DNA of 64,000 bases from Halorhodospira halophila (GCF_016653405.1 NZ_NHSN01000032.1:22571-86570), one strand, 5' to 3'. Positions 26,431-38,498 are shown, counted from the first letter of the stretch. Notes: generated by a model from the letters alone, not told the origin. Translations and numbers: made by a program.

Positions 26431-27825
26431 TCAGGGTGCAGGGATGGCCAGGCCGGGGCGCACGCTGGCAAGCAGGGCCTCGAAGGCCTCGCGGATACGG
26501 GCCAGGCCGTCGGCGTCGTTGGCCTCGAAGCGCACCACCAGCACCGGCGTGGTGTTGGAGGCGCGGATCAGCCCCCAGCCATCGGGCCACTCCACGCGGA
26601 TACCGTCGATGGTGTGGATGGTGGCCTCGGTGAAGCGCTGCCGCCCCTCCGCCACCAGCGCATCCATGAGCTCGGCCTGCTCGCCCTCCTGGATGTGGAC
26701 CTTGAGCTCGGGCGTGGACACCCCCTCAGGCAGCTCGGCGAAGACCTCGGCACTGGGTCGGCCATCGGCGGCGACGATCTCCACCAGCCGGGCACCGGTG
26801 TAGAGCCCGTCGTCAAAGCCGTACCAGCGCTCGGCGAAAAAGGTGTGGCCGCTCATCTCGCCGGCCAGGGGCGCACCGCTCTCGCGCAGGGTGGCCTTGA
26901 TCAGCGAGTGCCCGGTGCGCGACATCTGCGGCCGCCCGCCGGCCGCCTCGATGACGTGCTTGAGGTGCATGCTGCATTTAACGTCGAAGACCACTGGCTC
27001 ACCGGGGCGACGGCTGAGCACGTCGCGGGCGTAGAGCATCAGCTGGCGGTCGGGCCAGATGATGTTCCCCGCCGAGTCGACGACGCCGAGGCGATCCCCG
27101 TCGCCGTCGAAGGCCAGCCCGAGATCGGCACCGCTGTCACGGACGCGACCGATGAGCGTCTCCAGGTTGTGCGGCTCCGCCGGGTCCGGGTGGTGGTTGG
27201 GGAAATCGCCGTCGACCTCGCAGAAGAGCGCCTCGACCTGGCAGCCGAGGGCCTCGAAGAGGCGCGGCGCCACCGCCCCGGCCACCCCGTTGCCGGCATC
27301 CAGGACCAGGCGCAGCGGCCGCGCCGGGCGGATGTCGCCCGCGATGCGCGCCAGGTAGCGTTCCACCAGGTCCGTGCGTGTCTCCACGCAACCCTCGCCC
27401 TCGGCCAGGCAGCCGTCCTGTATGCGCCGGTAGAGCGCCGTGATGGCCTCACCGGAGAGGGTGTCGCCGGCGACCATGATCTTCAGGCCGTTGTATTCCG
27501 GCGGGTTGTGGCTGCCGGTGATCATCACCCCGGAGCCGGTCTCCAGCTCGTGGGTGGCGAAGTACATGACCGGGGTGGGGGCCTGGCCGATGTCGATGAC
27601 GTCGCAGCCGGCGTCGTTCATGCCGGCCGCCACCGCCGCGGCCAGCTCGGCGCTGGAGTGGCGGCCATCGCGGCCGACCACCAAGCGGCGGACACCGCGT
27701 TCGCGCGCCTCGCTGCCCACTGCCCGCCCCACCCAGCGGACGATGTCGGCATCCAGGGTCTCGCCCACCACGCCGCGGACGTCGTAGGCACGAAAGATCG
27801 ATGCGGGTACCTGCGCTGCGCTCAC
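26431..27825 (-). CDS. algC: Phosphomannomutase/phosphoglucomutase (AlgC type)
   Basis: A 464-residue alpha-D-phosphohexomutase interconverting hexose 1- and 6-phosphates for sugar-nucleotide and polysaccharide synthesis. Domain landmarks are IFRAYDVRG at the N-terminus, the phosphoserine loop GVMITGSHNPPEYNG, the metal loop LAFDGDGDRLGV, the sugar-binding AGEMSGHTFF, and the phosphate-binding RASNTTPVLVVRFEA. The start is GTG 27825, with an AAGGAGG site upstream. Its place between dut and argB matches Pseudomonas algC. Confidence 0.94.
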   Translation of the reverse strand: MSAAQVPASIFRAYDVRGVVGETLDADIVRWVGRAVGSEARERGVRRLVVGRDGRHSSAELAAAVAAGMNDAGCDVIDIGQAPTPVMYFATHELETGSGVMITGSHNPPEYNGLKIMVAGDTLSGEAITALYRRIQDGCLAEGEGCVETRTDLVERYLARIAGDIRPARPLRLVLDAGNGVAGAVAPRLFEALGCQVEALFCEVDGDFPNHHPDPAEPHNLETLIGRVRDSGADLGLAFDGDGDRLGVVDSAGNIIWPDRQLMLYARDVLSRRPGEPVVFDVKCSMHLKHVIEAAGGRPQMSRTGHSLIKATLRESGAPLAGEMSGHTFFAERWYGFDDGLYTGARLVEIVAADGRPSAEVFAELPEGVSTPELKVHIQEGEQAELMDALVAEGRQRFTEATIHTIDGIRVEWPDGWGLIRASNTTPVLVVRFEANDADGLARIREAFEALLASVRPGLAIPAP

Positions 27826-27868
27826 GGGCGCCTCCTTGTCATCGTCATCCTGCGGGGATGCCCCCGCG

Positions 27869-28330
27869 TCATAGCGTACCGCTGTGGCCGAAGCCACCCT
27901 CACCTCGCTCGGTGGTGGCGGAAAAGCCCGAGACGTAATCCAGCGTAACCTGCACCACCGGCTGGAAGAGCAGCTGCGCGATGCGCTCCCCCGGCGTGAT
28001 CGTATACGGCTCGGTCCCGTCGTGGGCAAGGATCACCCCGATCTCCCCATGGTAGTCGGAATCGATGACCCCGATACCCTGGGCCACACGCAGACCGTGC
28101 TTGAGCGATAGCCCCGAGCGCGAGGCCACGACGCCGACCAGGCCCGGATCGTGGATGTTCACGGCCAGCCCGGTGCCGATCAGCTGCCGCCCGCGCGGCT
28201 CGAGCACCAACGGCTCGGACAGGCAGGCGCGCAGATCGATGGCCGCCGAACCGTCGGTGGCGTAATCGGGCAGCGGGATCTCGCTGCCGAGGCGTGCGTC
28301 GACGATGCGTGCTTCGATCTTACGGTGCAT
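27869..28330 (-). CDS. dut: dUTP diphosphatase
   Basis: A 153-residue trimeric dUTPase that hydrolyses dUTP to dUMP. The five motifs are visible: [37 protein letters not shown] and the C-terminal [10 protein letters not shown]. Start is ATG 28330 with AGGAG upstream. It overlaps the coaBC stop by 11 bp in another frame and sits 43 bp before the phosphomannomutase gene. Confidence 0.96.
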   Translation of the reverse strand: MHRKIEARIVDARLGSEIPLPDYATDGSAAIDLRACLSEPLVLEPRGRQLIGTGLAVNIHDPGLVGVVASRSGLSLKHGLRVAQGIGVIDSDYHGEIGVILAHDGTEPYTITPGERIAQLLFQPVVQVTLDYVSGFSATTERGEGGFGHSGTL

Positions 28331-29552
28331 GGGTACTCCTCGCTGCCTCCGCGAACCCGGCGCGCTCGGCCACGATCTGCAGCAGCTCCCGGGCAAGGGC
28401 CGTCTTGGGCTGCTCGGCCAGGGCGACGCCGCCGTCGGGCCAGAGGACTTCCAGGGCGTTGTGGTCGGTATCGAACCCCTGCCCCGGACCGACGCGGTTG
28501 GCGGCGATCAGGTCGAGGTCCTTGTTGTTGAGCTTACGCCGGGCGTATTCAGCAACGCGCTCGGTCTCCGCGGCAAACCCCACCACGAAGGGGCGCGGCC
28601 TGCGCGCCGCCACGGCGCGCAGGGTATCCGGCGTCGGCTCCAGGGCCAGGGTCAGCGCGTCACCGCCTTTCTTGATCTTCTCGGGCGCCTCGTGCTCGGG
28701 CCGGTAGTCGCTCACCGCAGCGGCGGCGATGAAGCAGTCCGCCTCGTCGATCCGGCCGAGCACAGCGTCGTACATCTGCCCGGCGCGTTCGACATCGATA
28801 CGCTCCACGCCCGGCGGCGTGGCCAGGGCGGCGGGCCCGGCAACCAGGATCACCCGGGCTCCAGCCTCGCGGGCGGCCGCCGCCAGCGCGAAGCCCATCC
28901 GCCCGGAGCTGCGGTTGGTCAGGTAGCGCACCGGATCCAGGGGCTCGCGGGTCGGGCCGGCGGTGATCAACACGGTGCGCCCGGCCCACGCGCCCCCCGG
29001 GGCACCGCCGGCATCGAGCAACGCCGCGGCGATGCGCGCCGGATCGGACATGCGCCCCTCGCCGAACTCACCGCAGGCCTGCTCGCCGTACTCGGGGCCG
29101 ATGCACGCCACGCCCCGGCGATGCAGCACCGCCAGGTTCTCGCGGGTCGGCACCGCCTCCCACATGACGTTGTTCATGGCCGGAGCCACGGTGATCGGCG
29201 CACGGGTGGCCAGGCACAGCGCCGCCGGCAGGTCGTCTGCCCGCCCCTGAGCCAGTCGCGCCAGGAAATCGGCGGTGGCCGGCGCGACGACGATGCGATC
29301 GGGCCAGCGCGCCAGCTCGATGTGGCCCATGGCCGCCTCGGCCTCCGCGTCGAGCAGATCCGTGTGGACGCGCTGACCGGAAAGGGCCTGAAAGGTCAGC
29401 GGCGTGATGAAGCGCTGCGCGGCGGCGGTCATCGCCACACGCACTTCGGCGCCGCCGCGGCGCAGTTCGCGGACCAACTCGGCGGCCTTGTAAGCGGCGA
29501 TCCCGCCGCTCACCACGAGCAGGATGCGGATGGTTCGGCTCGGCAAAGACAT
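28320..29552 (-). CDS. coaBC: Bifunctional phosphopantothenoylcysteine decarboxylase/synthase
   Basis: A 410-residue bifunctional coenzyme A enzyme. The N-terminal CoaC flavoprotein half has [15 protein letters not shown], the PAMNNVMW substrate motif and the active cysteine in GEQACGEFG. The C-terminal CoaB half has [23 protein letters not shown] and the [10 protein letters not shown] lysine. First gene of the leftward dut-phosphomannomutase-argB operon. Its upstream region (29553-29682) is shared with a divergent small gene. Confidence 0.96.
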   Translation of the reverse strand: MSLPSRTIRILLVVSGGIAAYKAAELVRELRRGGAEVRVAMTAAAQRFITPLTFQALSGQRVHTDLLDAEAEAAMGHIELARWPDRIVVAPATADFLARLAQGRADDLPAALCLATRAPITVAPAMNNVMWEAVPTRENLAVLHRRGVACIGPEYGEQACGEFGEGRMSDPARIAAALLDAGGAPGGAWAGRTVLITAGPTREPLDPVRYLTNRSSGRMGFALAAAAREAGARVILVAGPAALATPPGVERIDVERAGQMYDAVLGRIDEADCFIAAAAVSDYRPEHEAPEKIKKGGDALTLALEPTPDTLRAVAARRPRPFVVGFAAETERVAEYARRKLNNKDLDLIAANRVGPGQGFDTDHNALEVLWPDGGVALAEQPKTALARELLQIVAERAGFAEAARSTHAP

Positions 29553-29682
29553 ACGCGTATTGTCGCAGATCCGTGCAGCCAGCGCGCTACTGCGCTACAC
29601 CGCTAGCGGGCGGGGTTGAATCCCGACCCGCATTCTATAGTGTCATCCCAGTGGGGACAGGGGATTAACCCGAGGAGGCACC

Positions 29683-30072
29683 ATGAGTCGAGAGCACGCG
29701 CACGCTGAGCAGACCCAACACGACGACCATTCACCGGAGGTCGGCACCGCGCCCGCACAAGGGCAGGAGGCCGAAGGCAGCGCCCTGGGGCGAATGTTCG
29801 GGGCGACGGACGAGAACGCCTTCGACAGCTACGAGGAACTGGATGCCCACATCAAGCGCACGGAGTCCGCGGCGATGGTGCGCCTGATCGGCGCACCGGC
29901 GGCGGCCATGGTGGTCCTGCTGGGCCTGCATCTGGTCGGCGCCCACCAGCTGGCCATCGCCCTGGCCTTCCCGGTGCTTTTCATCGTGGCGATCTTCATG
30001 ATGACGGCCAACATCAACCGCTACCAGGCGCGGCGCCTCAAGCGCGTACGCGACAACTGGGCAGCGGAATAG
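29683..30072 (+). CDS. Unrecognised small membrane protein
   Basis: A 129-residue protein I do not recognise. Residues 1-60 are polar, His/Gln/Glu-rich and probably cytoplasmic. Two hydrophobic segments follow (about 68-86 and 89-109), then a basic tail [14 protein letters not shown] consistent with the inside-positive rule. ATG 29683 has a good GAGGAGG site, and codon usage matches its neighbours, so it is probably real. It stands between divergent coaBC and radC, a slot often held by the rpmB/rpmG region in relatives. Function unknown. Confidence 0.7.
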   Translation: MSREHAHAEQTQHDDHSPEVGTAPAQGQEAEGSALGRMFGATDENAFDSYEELDAHIKRTESAAMVRLIGAPAAAMVVLLGLHLVGAHQLAIALAFPVLFIVAIFMMTANINRYQARRLKRVRDNWAAE

Positions 30073-30078
30073 CCGCGG

Positions 30079-30105
30079 GGGCGTCGCCGCGCCGCGGCGG
30101 CGCCC
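30079..30105 (+). terminator. GC-rich hairpin after the small membrane gene
   Basis: Arms 30079-30090 and 30094-30105 pair over 12 bp (one G-U) around a 3-base loop, 6 bp after the stop of the small membrane gene. The following bases lack a clear T-run, so terminator function is plausible but unproven. Confidence 0.45.
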
Positions 30106-30148
30106 GCCGACAATTCGTTCACACGACGCCGCCAGGGAGGGCAGTGTC

Positions 30149-30823
30149 ATGTCGATCCGTTCGTGGCCGCGGGACGAGCGGCCCCGCGAGCGGCTCATCC
30201 AGCGCGGACCCCAGGCGCTTTCGGATGCGGAGCTGCTCGCCATTTTCCTGCGCACCGGGCGCCGCGGCCAGTCCGCGGTGGAGCTGGCCCGCGAGCTGCT
30301 CGCTGCGTTCAGCGGCCTGCGCGGCCTGCTCGAGGCCGATCGCGAGACCTTCGCCGCCCGGCCCGGACTGGGCGACGCCAAGTACGCGCAGATGCAGGCG
30401 GCCTTGGAGATCGCCCGGCGCCACTTGGGCCAAGCGTTACAGCGTGGCCCCACCCTCAGCAGCCCGGCGCAGACGCGCACCTACCTCACCGCACTGCTGC
30501 GCGACCACCCCAGCGAGGTCTTCGGCGGGCTGTTCCTGGACAACCGCCACCGGGTGATCGGCTACGAGGAACTCTTCCGCGGGACCATCGACGGCGCCAG
30601 CGTCTATCCGCGCGAGCTGGTGCGACGCGCCCTGGCCCATAACGCGGCAGCGGTGATCGTCGCCCACAACCACCCCTCGGGCGTCGCCGAGCCGAGCGCG
30701 GCGGACGAAGCCCTGACGCACCGCCTGCGCGAGGCCCTGGGACTGGTGGACGTCCGTCTACTGGATCACTTCGTGGTAGGGGACGGCGAGCCGGTCTCCC
30801 TCGCCGAGCGGGGTGTGCTTTAG
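30149..30823 (+). CDS. radC: RadC family (JAB1/MPN domain) protein
   Basis: A 224-residue protein with an N-terminal helix-hairpin-helix-like part ([21 protein letters not shown]) and a C-terminal JAMM metalloprotease-fold domain. Its metal motif [14 protein letters not shown] is intact. Despite the historic name, a direct DNA-repair role is doubtful, and many relatives travel with mobile elements. This one is the housekeeping copy, near coaBC as in other gammaproteobacteria. It converges on rpoH. Confidence 0.93.
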   Translation: MSIRSWPRDERPRERLIQRGPQALSDAELLAIFLRTGRRGQSAVELARELLAAFSGLRGLLEADRETFAARPGLGDAKYAQMQAALEIARRHLGQALQRGPTLSSPAQTRTYLTALLRDHPSEVFGGLFLDNRHRVIGYEELFRGTIDGASVYPRELVRRALAHNAAAVIVAHNHPSGVAEPSAADEALTHRLREALGLVDVRLLDHFVVGDGEPVSLAERGVL

Positions 30824-30870
30824 CGGATGGACGAGGTGCCGCGGGGCGGGAGGCTCCGGAGCTCGACGGC

Positions 30871-31734
<864 letters not shown>

Positions 31735-31811
31735 ACGCGCCTTCTCCTCCAACCTGACCGAGTCTCCTCTTTTGTTTTGCCGGGTTTCGCTGCCCGCACC
31801 ATTCTTGGGGC

Positions 31812-31840
31812 AACTGGGGTCGGGACCGGAGGATTTCAAG
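31812..31840 (-). promoter_or_regulatory. Candidate sigma-32 (heat-shock) promoter upstream of rpoH
   Basis: Read on the minus strand, the -35 is CTTGAAA (31840-31834), identical to the E. coli sigma-32 consensus. After 14 bases comes CCCCAGTT (31819-31812), against consensus CCCCATNT. Spacing is inside the known range. The site is about 78 bp before the rpoH ATG, suggesting that RpoH activates its own gene. Confidence 0.6.
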
Positions 31841-31867
31841 GGACGGCCCCGCGACCGGATGCCGCAT

Positions 31868-31896
31868 ATTATAAAGCATTCAGCGGGCCATGACGA
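31868..31896 (-). promoter_or_regulatory. Candidate sigma-70 promoter for rpoH at the end of ftsX
   Basis: Minus strand: a -35-like TCGTCA (31896-31891), a 17 bp spacer and a perfect -10 TATAAT (31873-31868). The -35 lies next to the ftsX stop codon. It would give rpoH a vegetative transcript with a leader of about 125 bases, independent of ftsYEX. Confidence 0.6.
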
Positions 31897-31897
31897 T

Positions 31898-32944
31898 TCA
31901 CCGCGGTTCGATGGCGCTCAGGTGGCGGGCCACGGCGGTCCACGCCCCCAGTACGCCGAGGACGGCGCCGCCGAGCAGCAGGAGCAGGCCGTTGGCCACC
32001 CCCAGCCCACTGAGGGTGAACTCGGTGCCGTAGGCGGCCGCCAGCCGGCTGGCCGGCCCGGCCAGGGCCCAACGACCGAGTTCGGTGAGCACCCAGGCCA
32101 GCACCCCGCCGAGCACTCCGTAGCCGAGGCCCTCGTAGAGGAACGGCCGGCGCACGAAACCGTCCCCCCCGCCGATGAGCTTGATGATCTCGATCTCGTG
32201 GCGCCGGCTCTCGATGGTGAGGCGGATGGTGTTGCCGATGACCAGGATCACCGCCAGCGCCAGCAGCACCCCGACCGACCAGAGCGCCCGCTCGGCCAGG
32301 GTCATCATGGCGTGCAGACGCTCCACCCACTCCTGGTCGAGGCGCATGCGCACCACGGCCGGGTCGTCGGCCAGCGACTCGGCCAGCTCGGCCACCGCCC
32401 CGGGATCGAGGCCGCGGTCAGCGGTCACCACGAGCACCGGCGGTAGCGGGTTCTCGTCAAGCAACTCCAGCACGGCATCGAAGTCGGTGCCGGCCCGAAA
32501 CTCCTCCAGCGCCGCATCCGGTGTCACCGGCTCCACGCCGGTCACGCCCGAGCGTTCGGCCGCCGCCTCGGCCTGCTCACGCAGAGTCTCCGGCCCGGCA
32601 TCGCGGGCCAGGAAAAGCGAGATCTGCGGCGCCCCGTCTTCCCAGCCGCCGGCCACGCGCTCGGCATTTTCCAGACTGAGCATGAAGGCCGCCGGCAGCG
32701 CCAGGGCGATCCCCACCACGGCGCTGGTCAGCAGGCTGTGCAGGGGCGCCCCCTGGGTCCGCTGCAGCGCCGCCGTCAACGCCTGAGCATGGCGAAACAG
32801 ATAGAGCAAGGGGCCCGCCAGCAGCTGTGCGCCGGCACCGGCGTCACTGCGCCGGCTGGCACGCACCGCCTTGCGCTGCGCGCGTGCCTCGGCCCGGCTC
32901 TGGCGACGCCGGGGCGTCGCCCCGCGCTCTGGACGACGCGCCAT
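31898..32944 (-). CDS. ftsX: Cell division protein FtsX
   Basis: A 348-residue ABC-type permease subunit that, with FtsE, relays cell-division state to periplasmic murein hydrolase activators. A basic cytoplasmic N-tail (about residues 1-70, rich in Arg) precedes the first membrane segment. An extracytoplasmic domain (about 95-225) and three C-terminal membrane segments of the FtsX fold follow. Its ATG overlaps the ftsE stop by one base (TGATG). Confidence 0.94.
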   Translation of the reverse strand: MARRPERGATPRRRQSRAEARAQRKAVRASRRSDAGAGAQLLAGPLLYLFRHAQALTAALQRTQGAPLHSLLTSAVVGIALALPAAFMLSLENAERVAGGWEDGAPQISLFLARDAGPETLREQAEAAAERSGVTGVEPVTPDAALEEFRAGTDFDAVLELLDENPLPPVLVVTADRGLDPGAVAELAESLADDPAVVRMRLDQEWVERLHAMMTLAERALWSVGVLLALAVILVIGNTIRLTIESRRHEIEIIKLIGGGDGFVRRPFLYEGLGYGVLGGVLAWVLTELGRWALAGPASRLAAAYGTEFTLSGLGVANGLLLLLGGAVLGVLGAWTAVARHLSAIEPR

Positions 32945-33624
32945 CAGGCTGCCTCGCGGGCCGGCCGGTCACCGACCAGCTCGCCCTGGCGCAGGGTCAG
33001 GGTGCGGCGGCCGAGGCGCTCGACCAGCTCCAGGTCGTGGCTGGCGATCAGCACCGTGGTGCCGATGCTCACGAACGAGGTAAACAACCGCATGATCTCC
33101 TCGGAGAGTCCCGGGTCCAGATTGCCGGTGGGCTCGTCGGCCAGCAGCACCGGGGGCCGGTTGACCACCGCGCGGGCGATGCCCACCCGCTGCTGTTCGC
33201 CACCGGAGAGGGCTTCAGGAGCGCTCGACTCCTTGTGCAGGAGGCCGACCTTATCCAGGGCCGCCCGGACCCGGCGCGCCGCCTCGCGGCGGGGCACGCC
33301 CGCGATCTCCAGGGGCAGGGCGACGTTGCCGAAGACGCTGCGGTCGGCCAACAGACGGTGATCCTGAAAGGTGACCCCGACCCGCTGGCGCAGCAGCGGG
33401 ATCCTGCGCCGGGGCAGCTGGCCCACATCGACGCCGGCGACCACCACCCGTCCTCCGCTGGGCTGCTCCAGGCGGGGGATCAGGCGCAGCAAGGTGCTCT
33501 TGCCAGCGCCGGAGTGACCGGTGATGAAGACCAGCTCCCCCTGCCCGATCTCCAGGCTGACGCCGCGCAAGCCGTCCTGGCCAGCGCGCGGGTAGCGCTT
33601 GCTGACCCGGTCGAAGTGGATCAT
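32944..33624 (-). CDS. ftsE: Cell division ATP-binding protein FtsE
   Basis: A 226-residue ABC ATPase. Walker A GHSGAGKSTLL, Q-loop VTFQDHRLL, signature LSGGEQQRVGIARA, Walker B VLLADEPTGNLD and the switch His in LIASHDLEL are all present. Its ATG overlaps the ftsY stop by 4 bp and its stop overlaps ftsX, the classic ftsYEX arrangement. Confidence 0.96.
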   Translation of the reverse strand: MIHFDRVSKRYPRAGQDGLRGVSLEIGQGELVFITGHSGAGKSTLLRLIPRLEQPSGGRVVVAGVDVGQLPRRRIPLLRQRVGVTFQDHRLLADRSVFGNVALPLEIAGVPRREAARRVRAALDKVGLLHKESSAPEALSGGEQQRVGIARAVVNRPPVLLADEPTGNLDPGLSEEIMRLFTSFVSIGTTVLIASHDLELVERLGRRTLTLRQGELVGDRPAREAA

Positions 33625-34568
33625 TCCGCGGTCAGCGCCTCCGCAAAATCGGCCGCGCGGAAGGTGCGCAGGTCCTCAACCCTCTCGCCGACGCCGATAT
33701 AGCGCACCGGCACCTGCAGCCGCTCGGCCAGCGCCAGCAGCACGCCACCGCGGGCGGTACCGTCCAGCTTGGTCACGGCCAGGCCGGTGACATCCACCGC
33801 CCGGCCGAACTGCTCGGCCTGGGCCAGGGCGTTCTGGCCATTCCCGCCGTCGAGGACCAACAGGGTCTCGTGGGGCGCCTCATTGTCCTGACGGCCGAGC
33901 ACGCGGCGGATCTTGCGCAGCTCCTCCATCAGGTTGTCCTGGGTGTGCAGGCGACCGGCGGTGTCGGCGATGAGCACATCCACACCCCGGGCCCGCGCCG
34001 CCTGGTGGGCGTCGTAGACCACGGAGGCCGGATCCGAGCCGGTGGGCTGGGCGATGACCGGGCAGCCAACCCGCTCGCCCCACTGCTGGAGCTGATCCAC
34101 CGCAGCAGCCCGGAAGGTATCCCCGGCGGCGACCATCACCGACTGCCCCTCGCTCTGGAAGCGGGCCGCCAGCTTGCCGATGGTGGTGGTCTTGCCGGCG
34201 CCGTTGACCCCGACCGTGAGGATGACGTAAGGGCGCTTGGCCGGATCGACCTGCAGCGGCTGCTCCACCGGCTGAAGCACCTTGACGATCTCGCCGCGCA
34301 GGGCCTCGAGCACCGTCTCGCCGGAGCCACCCGCGGAGCCGCCGAGGCGCTCGACCAGCCCATCGAGCACCTTCTGCGTCGCCTCCATGCCCACGTCGGC
34401 CTGGAGCAGCCGCATCTCGAGTTCCTCGAGCAGTTCGTCGTCGAGTTCACGGCGGCCGACGAACAGCGTCGCAAGCCCTTCGGTGAGCCCGCTGCGGGTG
34501 CGCCGCAGCCCGTTGCGCAGCCGCCCCATCAACCCGGGGCGCTTCTCGGTCTTCTCGCTTTCGCTCAT
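33621..34568 (-). CDS. ftsY: Signal recognition particle receptor FtsY
   Basis: A 315-residue GTPase that docks ribosome-SRP complexes at the inner membrane. The N domain (about residues 1-100) begins LMGRLRNGLRRTRSGL, a membrane-targeting amphipathic stretch. The acidic A domain of E. coli FtsY is nearly absent. The G domain has GVNGAGKTTTIGKLA, GDTFRAAAVDQL, DTAGR and TKLDGTARGG. The start chosen is ATG 34568 (MSESEKTEKR); upstream codons in frame lack family similarity. Confidence 0.95.
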   Translation of the reverse strand: MSESEKTEKRPGLMGRLRNGLRRTRSGLTEGLATLFVGRRELDDELLEELEMRLLQADVGMEATQKVLDGLVERLGGSAGGSGETVLEALRGEIVKVLQPVEQPLQVDPAKRPYVILTVGVNGAGKTTTIGKLAARFQSEGQSVMVAAGDTFRAAAVDQLQQWGERVGCPVIAQPTGSDPASVVYDAHQAARARGVDVLIADTAGRLHTQDNLMEELRKIRRVLGRQDNEAPHETLLVLDGGNGQNALAQAEQFGRAVDVTGLAVTKLDGTARGGVLLALAERLQVPVRYIGVGERVEDLRTFRAADFAEALTAE

Positions 34569-34695
34569 GGCCTTCGGCACGATTGTGGTCTCAGGGATGC
34601 CGCGGGGTTCGATGGGCAACGGCCGCCCGCGACTTGTGCTGTCGGGTATCCTACCATTGGATCGGAACCCGGCGGCGACCCGACCCAGAGGAGCC

Positions 34696-36027
34696 ATGGC
34701 CCCGCTCAGACTGCTCACCACCCTCCTACTCTTCGGCCTGGCGTCCGCCGCGGCGGCGGACCGGATCCACCACCACGAGCTGGACAACGGCCTGACCGTC
34801 CTTGTTCAGGAGGACCACCGCGGCGGCGTGGTCGCCTCGATGCTCTGGTATCACGTCGGCTCCGGACACGAGCATCGACCGATCACCGGCATCTCCCACG
34901 CCGTCGAACACATGATGTTCAAGGGCACTGAGGTGCGCGGGACCGGCGAGTTTGCACGTCTAATCGCCCGCGAGGGCGGGCGGACCAACGCCTTCACCGC
35001 CCGCGACTTCACCGGCTACTTCCAGCTGCTGGCCGCCGACCGCCTGGAGCTGGCCCTGGAGCTCGAGGCCGAGCGCATGCACCGGCTGGTCTTCGACTCC
35101 GAGGAGTTCCAGCGCGAGATGCAGGTCATCCATGAGGAGCGCCGCCAGCGCGTGGACGACCCGCCCGAGGCCCGGGCCTTCGAGCGCTTCACCGCCACCG
35201 CGCACATGGCCAGCCCGTATCGCCACCCGATCATCGGCTGGCGCAAGGACCTGGACCGCCTGCGTCTCGAGGAGCTCGAGGCCTGGTATCAGCGTTGGTA
35301 CACGCCGGGCAACGCCACCCTGGTGGTGGTCGGTGCCGTGGAACCCGAGCGGGTCTTCGAGCTGGCCGAGCGCCACTTCGGCGCGGTCCCCGCGGGCGAG
35401 GTCGAGCCGCCGCCGGAAGGGCGCGAGATCGCGACCGGCCCCGGTGAGCGGCGCATCGAGGTGCGCTTCGAGGATGCCCGCGTGCCGCTGCTCTTCCTCG
35501 GCTACAACGTCCCCTCGCTGGCCACGGCGGCCGAGCCCAGCGACGCCTACGCCCTGCTGCTCGCCGCCGAGCTGCTCGATGGCGGACGCTCCGCCCGGCT
35601 GCCCGAGGAACTGGTGCGCGGCCCCGGCCTGGCGACCAGCGCCTCAGTCGGCTACTCCCCGGTAGCACGCCTCGACACGCTGTTCTCGCTGGTGGCGAGG
35701 CCGTCCGAGGGCCACGACCTGGACGAGCTGGAATCCGCCCTGCGCGAGCAGGTTCGCCGGCTCCGCGACGATCCGGTGGAGGACTCGGAACTCGAGCGCG
35801 CCATCACCCGCCTGCTCGCGGCCGAGGTCTACGCCCAAGACGCCCCCATGGGGCGCGCCCAGCGCCTGGGCCGACTGGCCAGCACCGGGATCGGCTGGGA
35901 GGAGGCGCAGCGCTTCGAGGAGCGGGTGCGCGCGGTCACGCCGGAGGACATCCAGCGCGTCGCCCGCACCTACCTAGAACCGGAACGGCTCACCGTGGGC
36001 CGCCTGCTGCCCGGCGAGGAGGAGTGA
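34696..36027 (+). CDS. M16 family metallopeptidase, catalytic member
   Basis: A 443-residue zinc peptidase of the pitrilysin/mitochondrial-processing-peptidase family. A short signal peptide (LLTTLLLFGLASAAAA) predicts a periplasmic location. The inverted zinc motif HAVEH is intact at about residues 75-79, and the downstream Glu is in the VIHEERRQR region. The start is ATG 34696 with AGAGGAG upstream. It is paired with a non-catalytic M16 protein downstream, the usual heterodimer in this position opposite ftsY. Native substrates are unknown. Confidence 0.93.
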   Translation: MAPLRLLTTLLLFGLASAAAADRIHHHELDNGLTVLVQEDHRGGVVASMLWYHVGSGHEHRPITGISHAVEHMMFKGTEVRGTGEFARLIAREGGRTNAFTARDFTGYFQLLAADRLELALELEAERMHRLVFDSEEFQREMQVIHEERRQRVDDPPEARAFERFTATAHMASPYRHPIIGWRKDLDRLRLEELEAWYQRWYTPGNATLVVVGAVEPERVFELAERHFGAVPAGEVEPPPEGREIATGPGERRIEVRFEDARVPLLFLGYNVPSLATAAEPSDAYALLLAAELLDGGRSARLPEELVRGPGLATSASVGYSPVARLDTLFSLVARPSEGHDLDELESALREQVRRLRDDPVEDSELERAITRLLAAEVYAQDAPMGRAQRLGRLASTGIGWEEAQRFEERVRAVTPEDIQRVARTYLEPERLTVGRLLPGEEE

Positions 36028-37378
36028 TGCGTCTGCTGGATCGATTGCGCGCCGCTGCCGTGGCCGCCACCACCCTGCTGGCCGTCCCCGCGCAGGCCGA
36101 TCCGTTCGGACCTGAGGTGCAACGCTGGGACGGCCGCGAGGGGGCTGCCGTCTACTTCATCGAAGCCCGCGAACTCCCGATGGTGGACGTCCGGGTGATC
36201 CTTGACGCCGGCAGTGCCCGCGACCGCGGCACACCGGGCCTGGCCGGGCTCACCGCGCGCACCCTGGACCAGGGGGCCGGCGACATGGACGCCGGCGAAC
36301 TGGCCCGCCGCCTGGAGGATGTCGGCGCGCGGCTGAACACCTCCGCCGGCCGCCACCAGGCCGAGGTCCATCTGCGCAGCCTCTCCGAAAGCGCTGCCCT
36401 GGACGCCTCAACGGAGCTGCTCGAGCAAGTGCTCGGCGCGCCGAGCTTCGACGACGCCGCCGTCGAGCGGGAGCGCAGGCGCATGCAGCAGGCCCTGCGG
36501 GCCGAGCGGCAGTCGGCCTCGCGCATCGCCCTGCGCTCGCTCTACGCGGCCATGTACGGCGATCACCCCTACGCCACTCCGGCCTCGGGCACCGAGGCGG
36601 GGCTGGACAGCCTGGACGCGGCGCGCGTGGCGGCCTTCCACGCGGAGCACTACGTCGCCGCCAACGCCAGCGTTGCCATCGTTGGTGATCTCGACCGCGA
36701 GGAGGCCGAAGCGCTGGCCGCCCGGCTCCTCGGCGCCATGGAGGCCGGCGAACCCGCGCCCTCGCTACCCGCCCCCCCGAGCGAGCCGAAAGAGACGGAG
36801 GTCCGCATCGACTTCCCCGCCTCGCAGACCGCGCTGATGATGGGCCTGCCCGCCATCGCCCGCGGCGAGGAGGAGCTGGAGTACCCGCTGCGGGTTGCCA
36901 ATCACGTCCTCGGCGGCGGGGGCCTGGTCTCGCGGCTCTACCAGAGCATGCGCGAAGAGCGCGGCCTCTCCTACGCCTCTTCCTCGAGTCTCAACATCAT
37001 GCCGCAGCGTGGCCCGTGGCTGATCCGTTCCACCGTCGAGGCTGGCCGCAGCGAGGAGGCCCTGGAGGTGCTGCGCGGGGAGATCGAGCGCCTGGCCCGG
37101 GACGGGCTGGACAGCGAGGAGATCGACGCGGCGGTGCGCCATCTAACCGGCGCCTTCCCGCTGAGCGTGGCGAACAACTCGGCCCTGGCCGGGCAGCTCA
37201 GCGTCCTGGCGGCCAACCGCCTGCCCGCCGATCACCTGGCGCGCTACATCCCGCGCATGGAGGCCGTCGATGAGCAGGCAATCCGCCGGGCCCTGGACGA
37301 GCGGCTGGACCTGGCGCGGATGGTCACCGTCCTGGTCGGCCCGGGGGTGGAGGACGCCGACGTGGAGATGGATCCGCC

Positions 37379-37382
<4 letters not shown>
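36027..37382 (+). CDS. M16 family protein, non-catalytic partner
   Basis: A 451-residue M16-fold protein with a signal peptide (AAAVAATTLLAVPAQA). It lacks the HxxEH zinc motif; the corresponding place reads GTPGLAGLTART. The substrate-binding half carries the RLYQSMREERGLSYA block. It probably forms the inactive half of a heterodimer with the preceding gene. Its ATG overlaps that gene's stop by one base; GTG 36024 is an alternative start giving one extra residue. Confidence 0.92.
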
Positions 37383-38471
<1,089 letters not shown>

Positions 38472-38498
38472 CCCGCACCCCGCGAAAAGGAGGGCGCC

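Noticed and set aside
29616..29641. TTGAAT and TATAGT upstream of the small membrane gene
   Set aside because: The spacer is only 14 bp, too short for a standard sigma-70 promoter.
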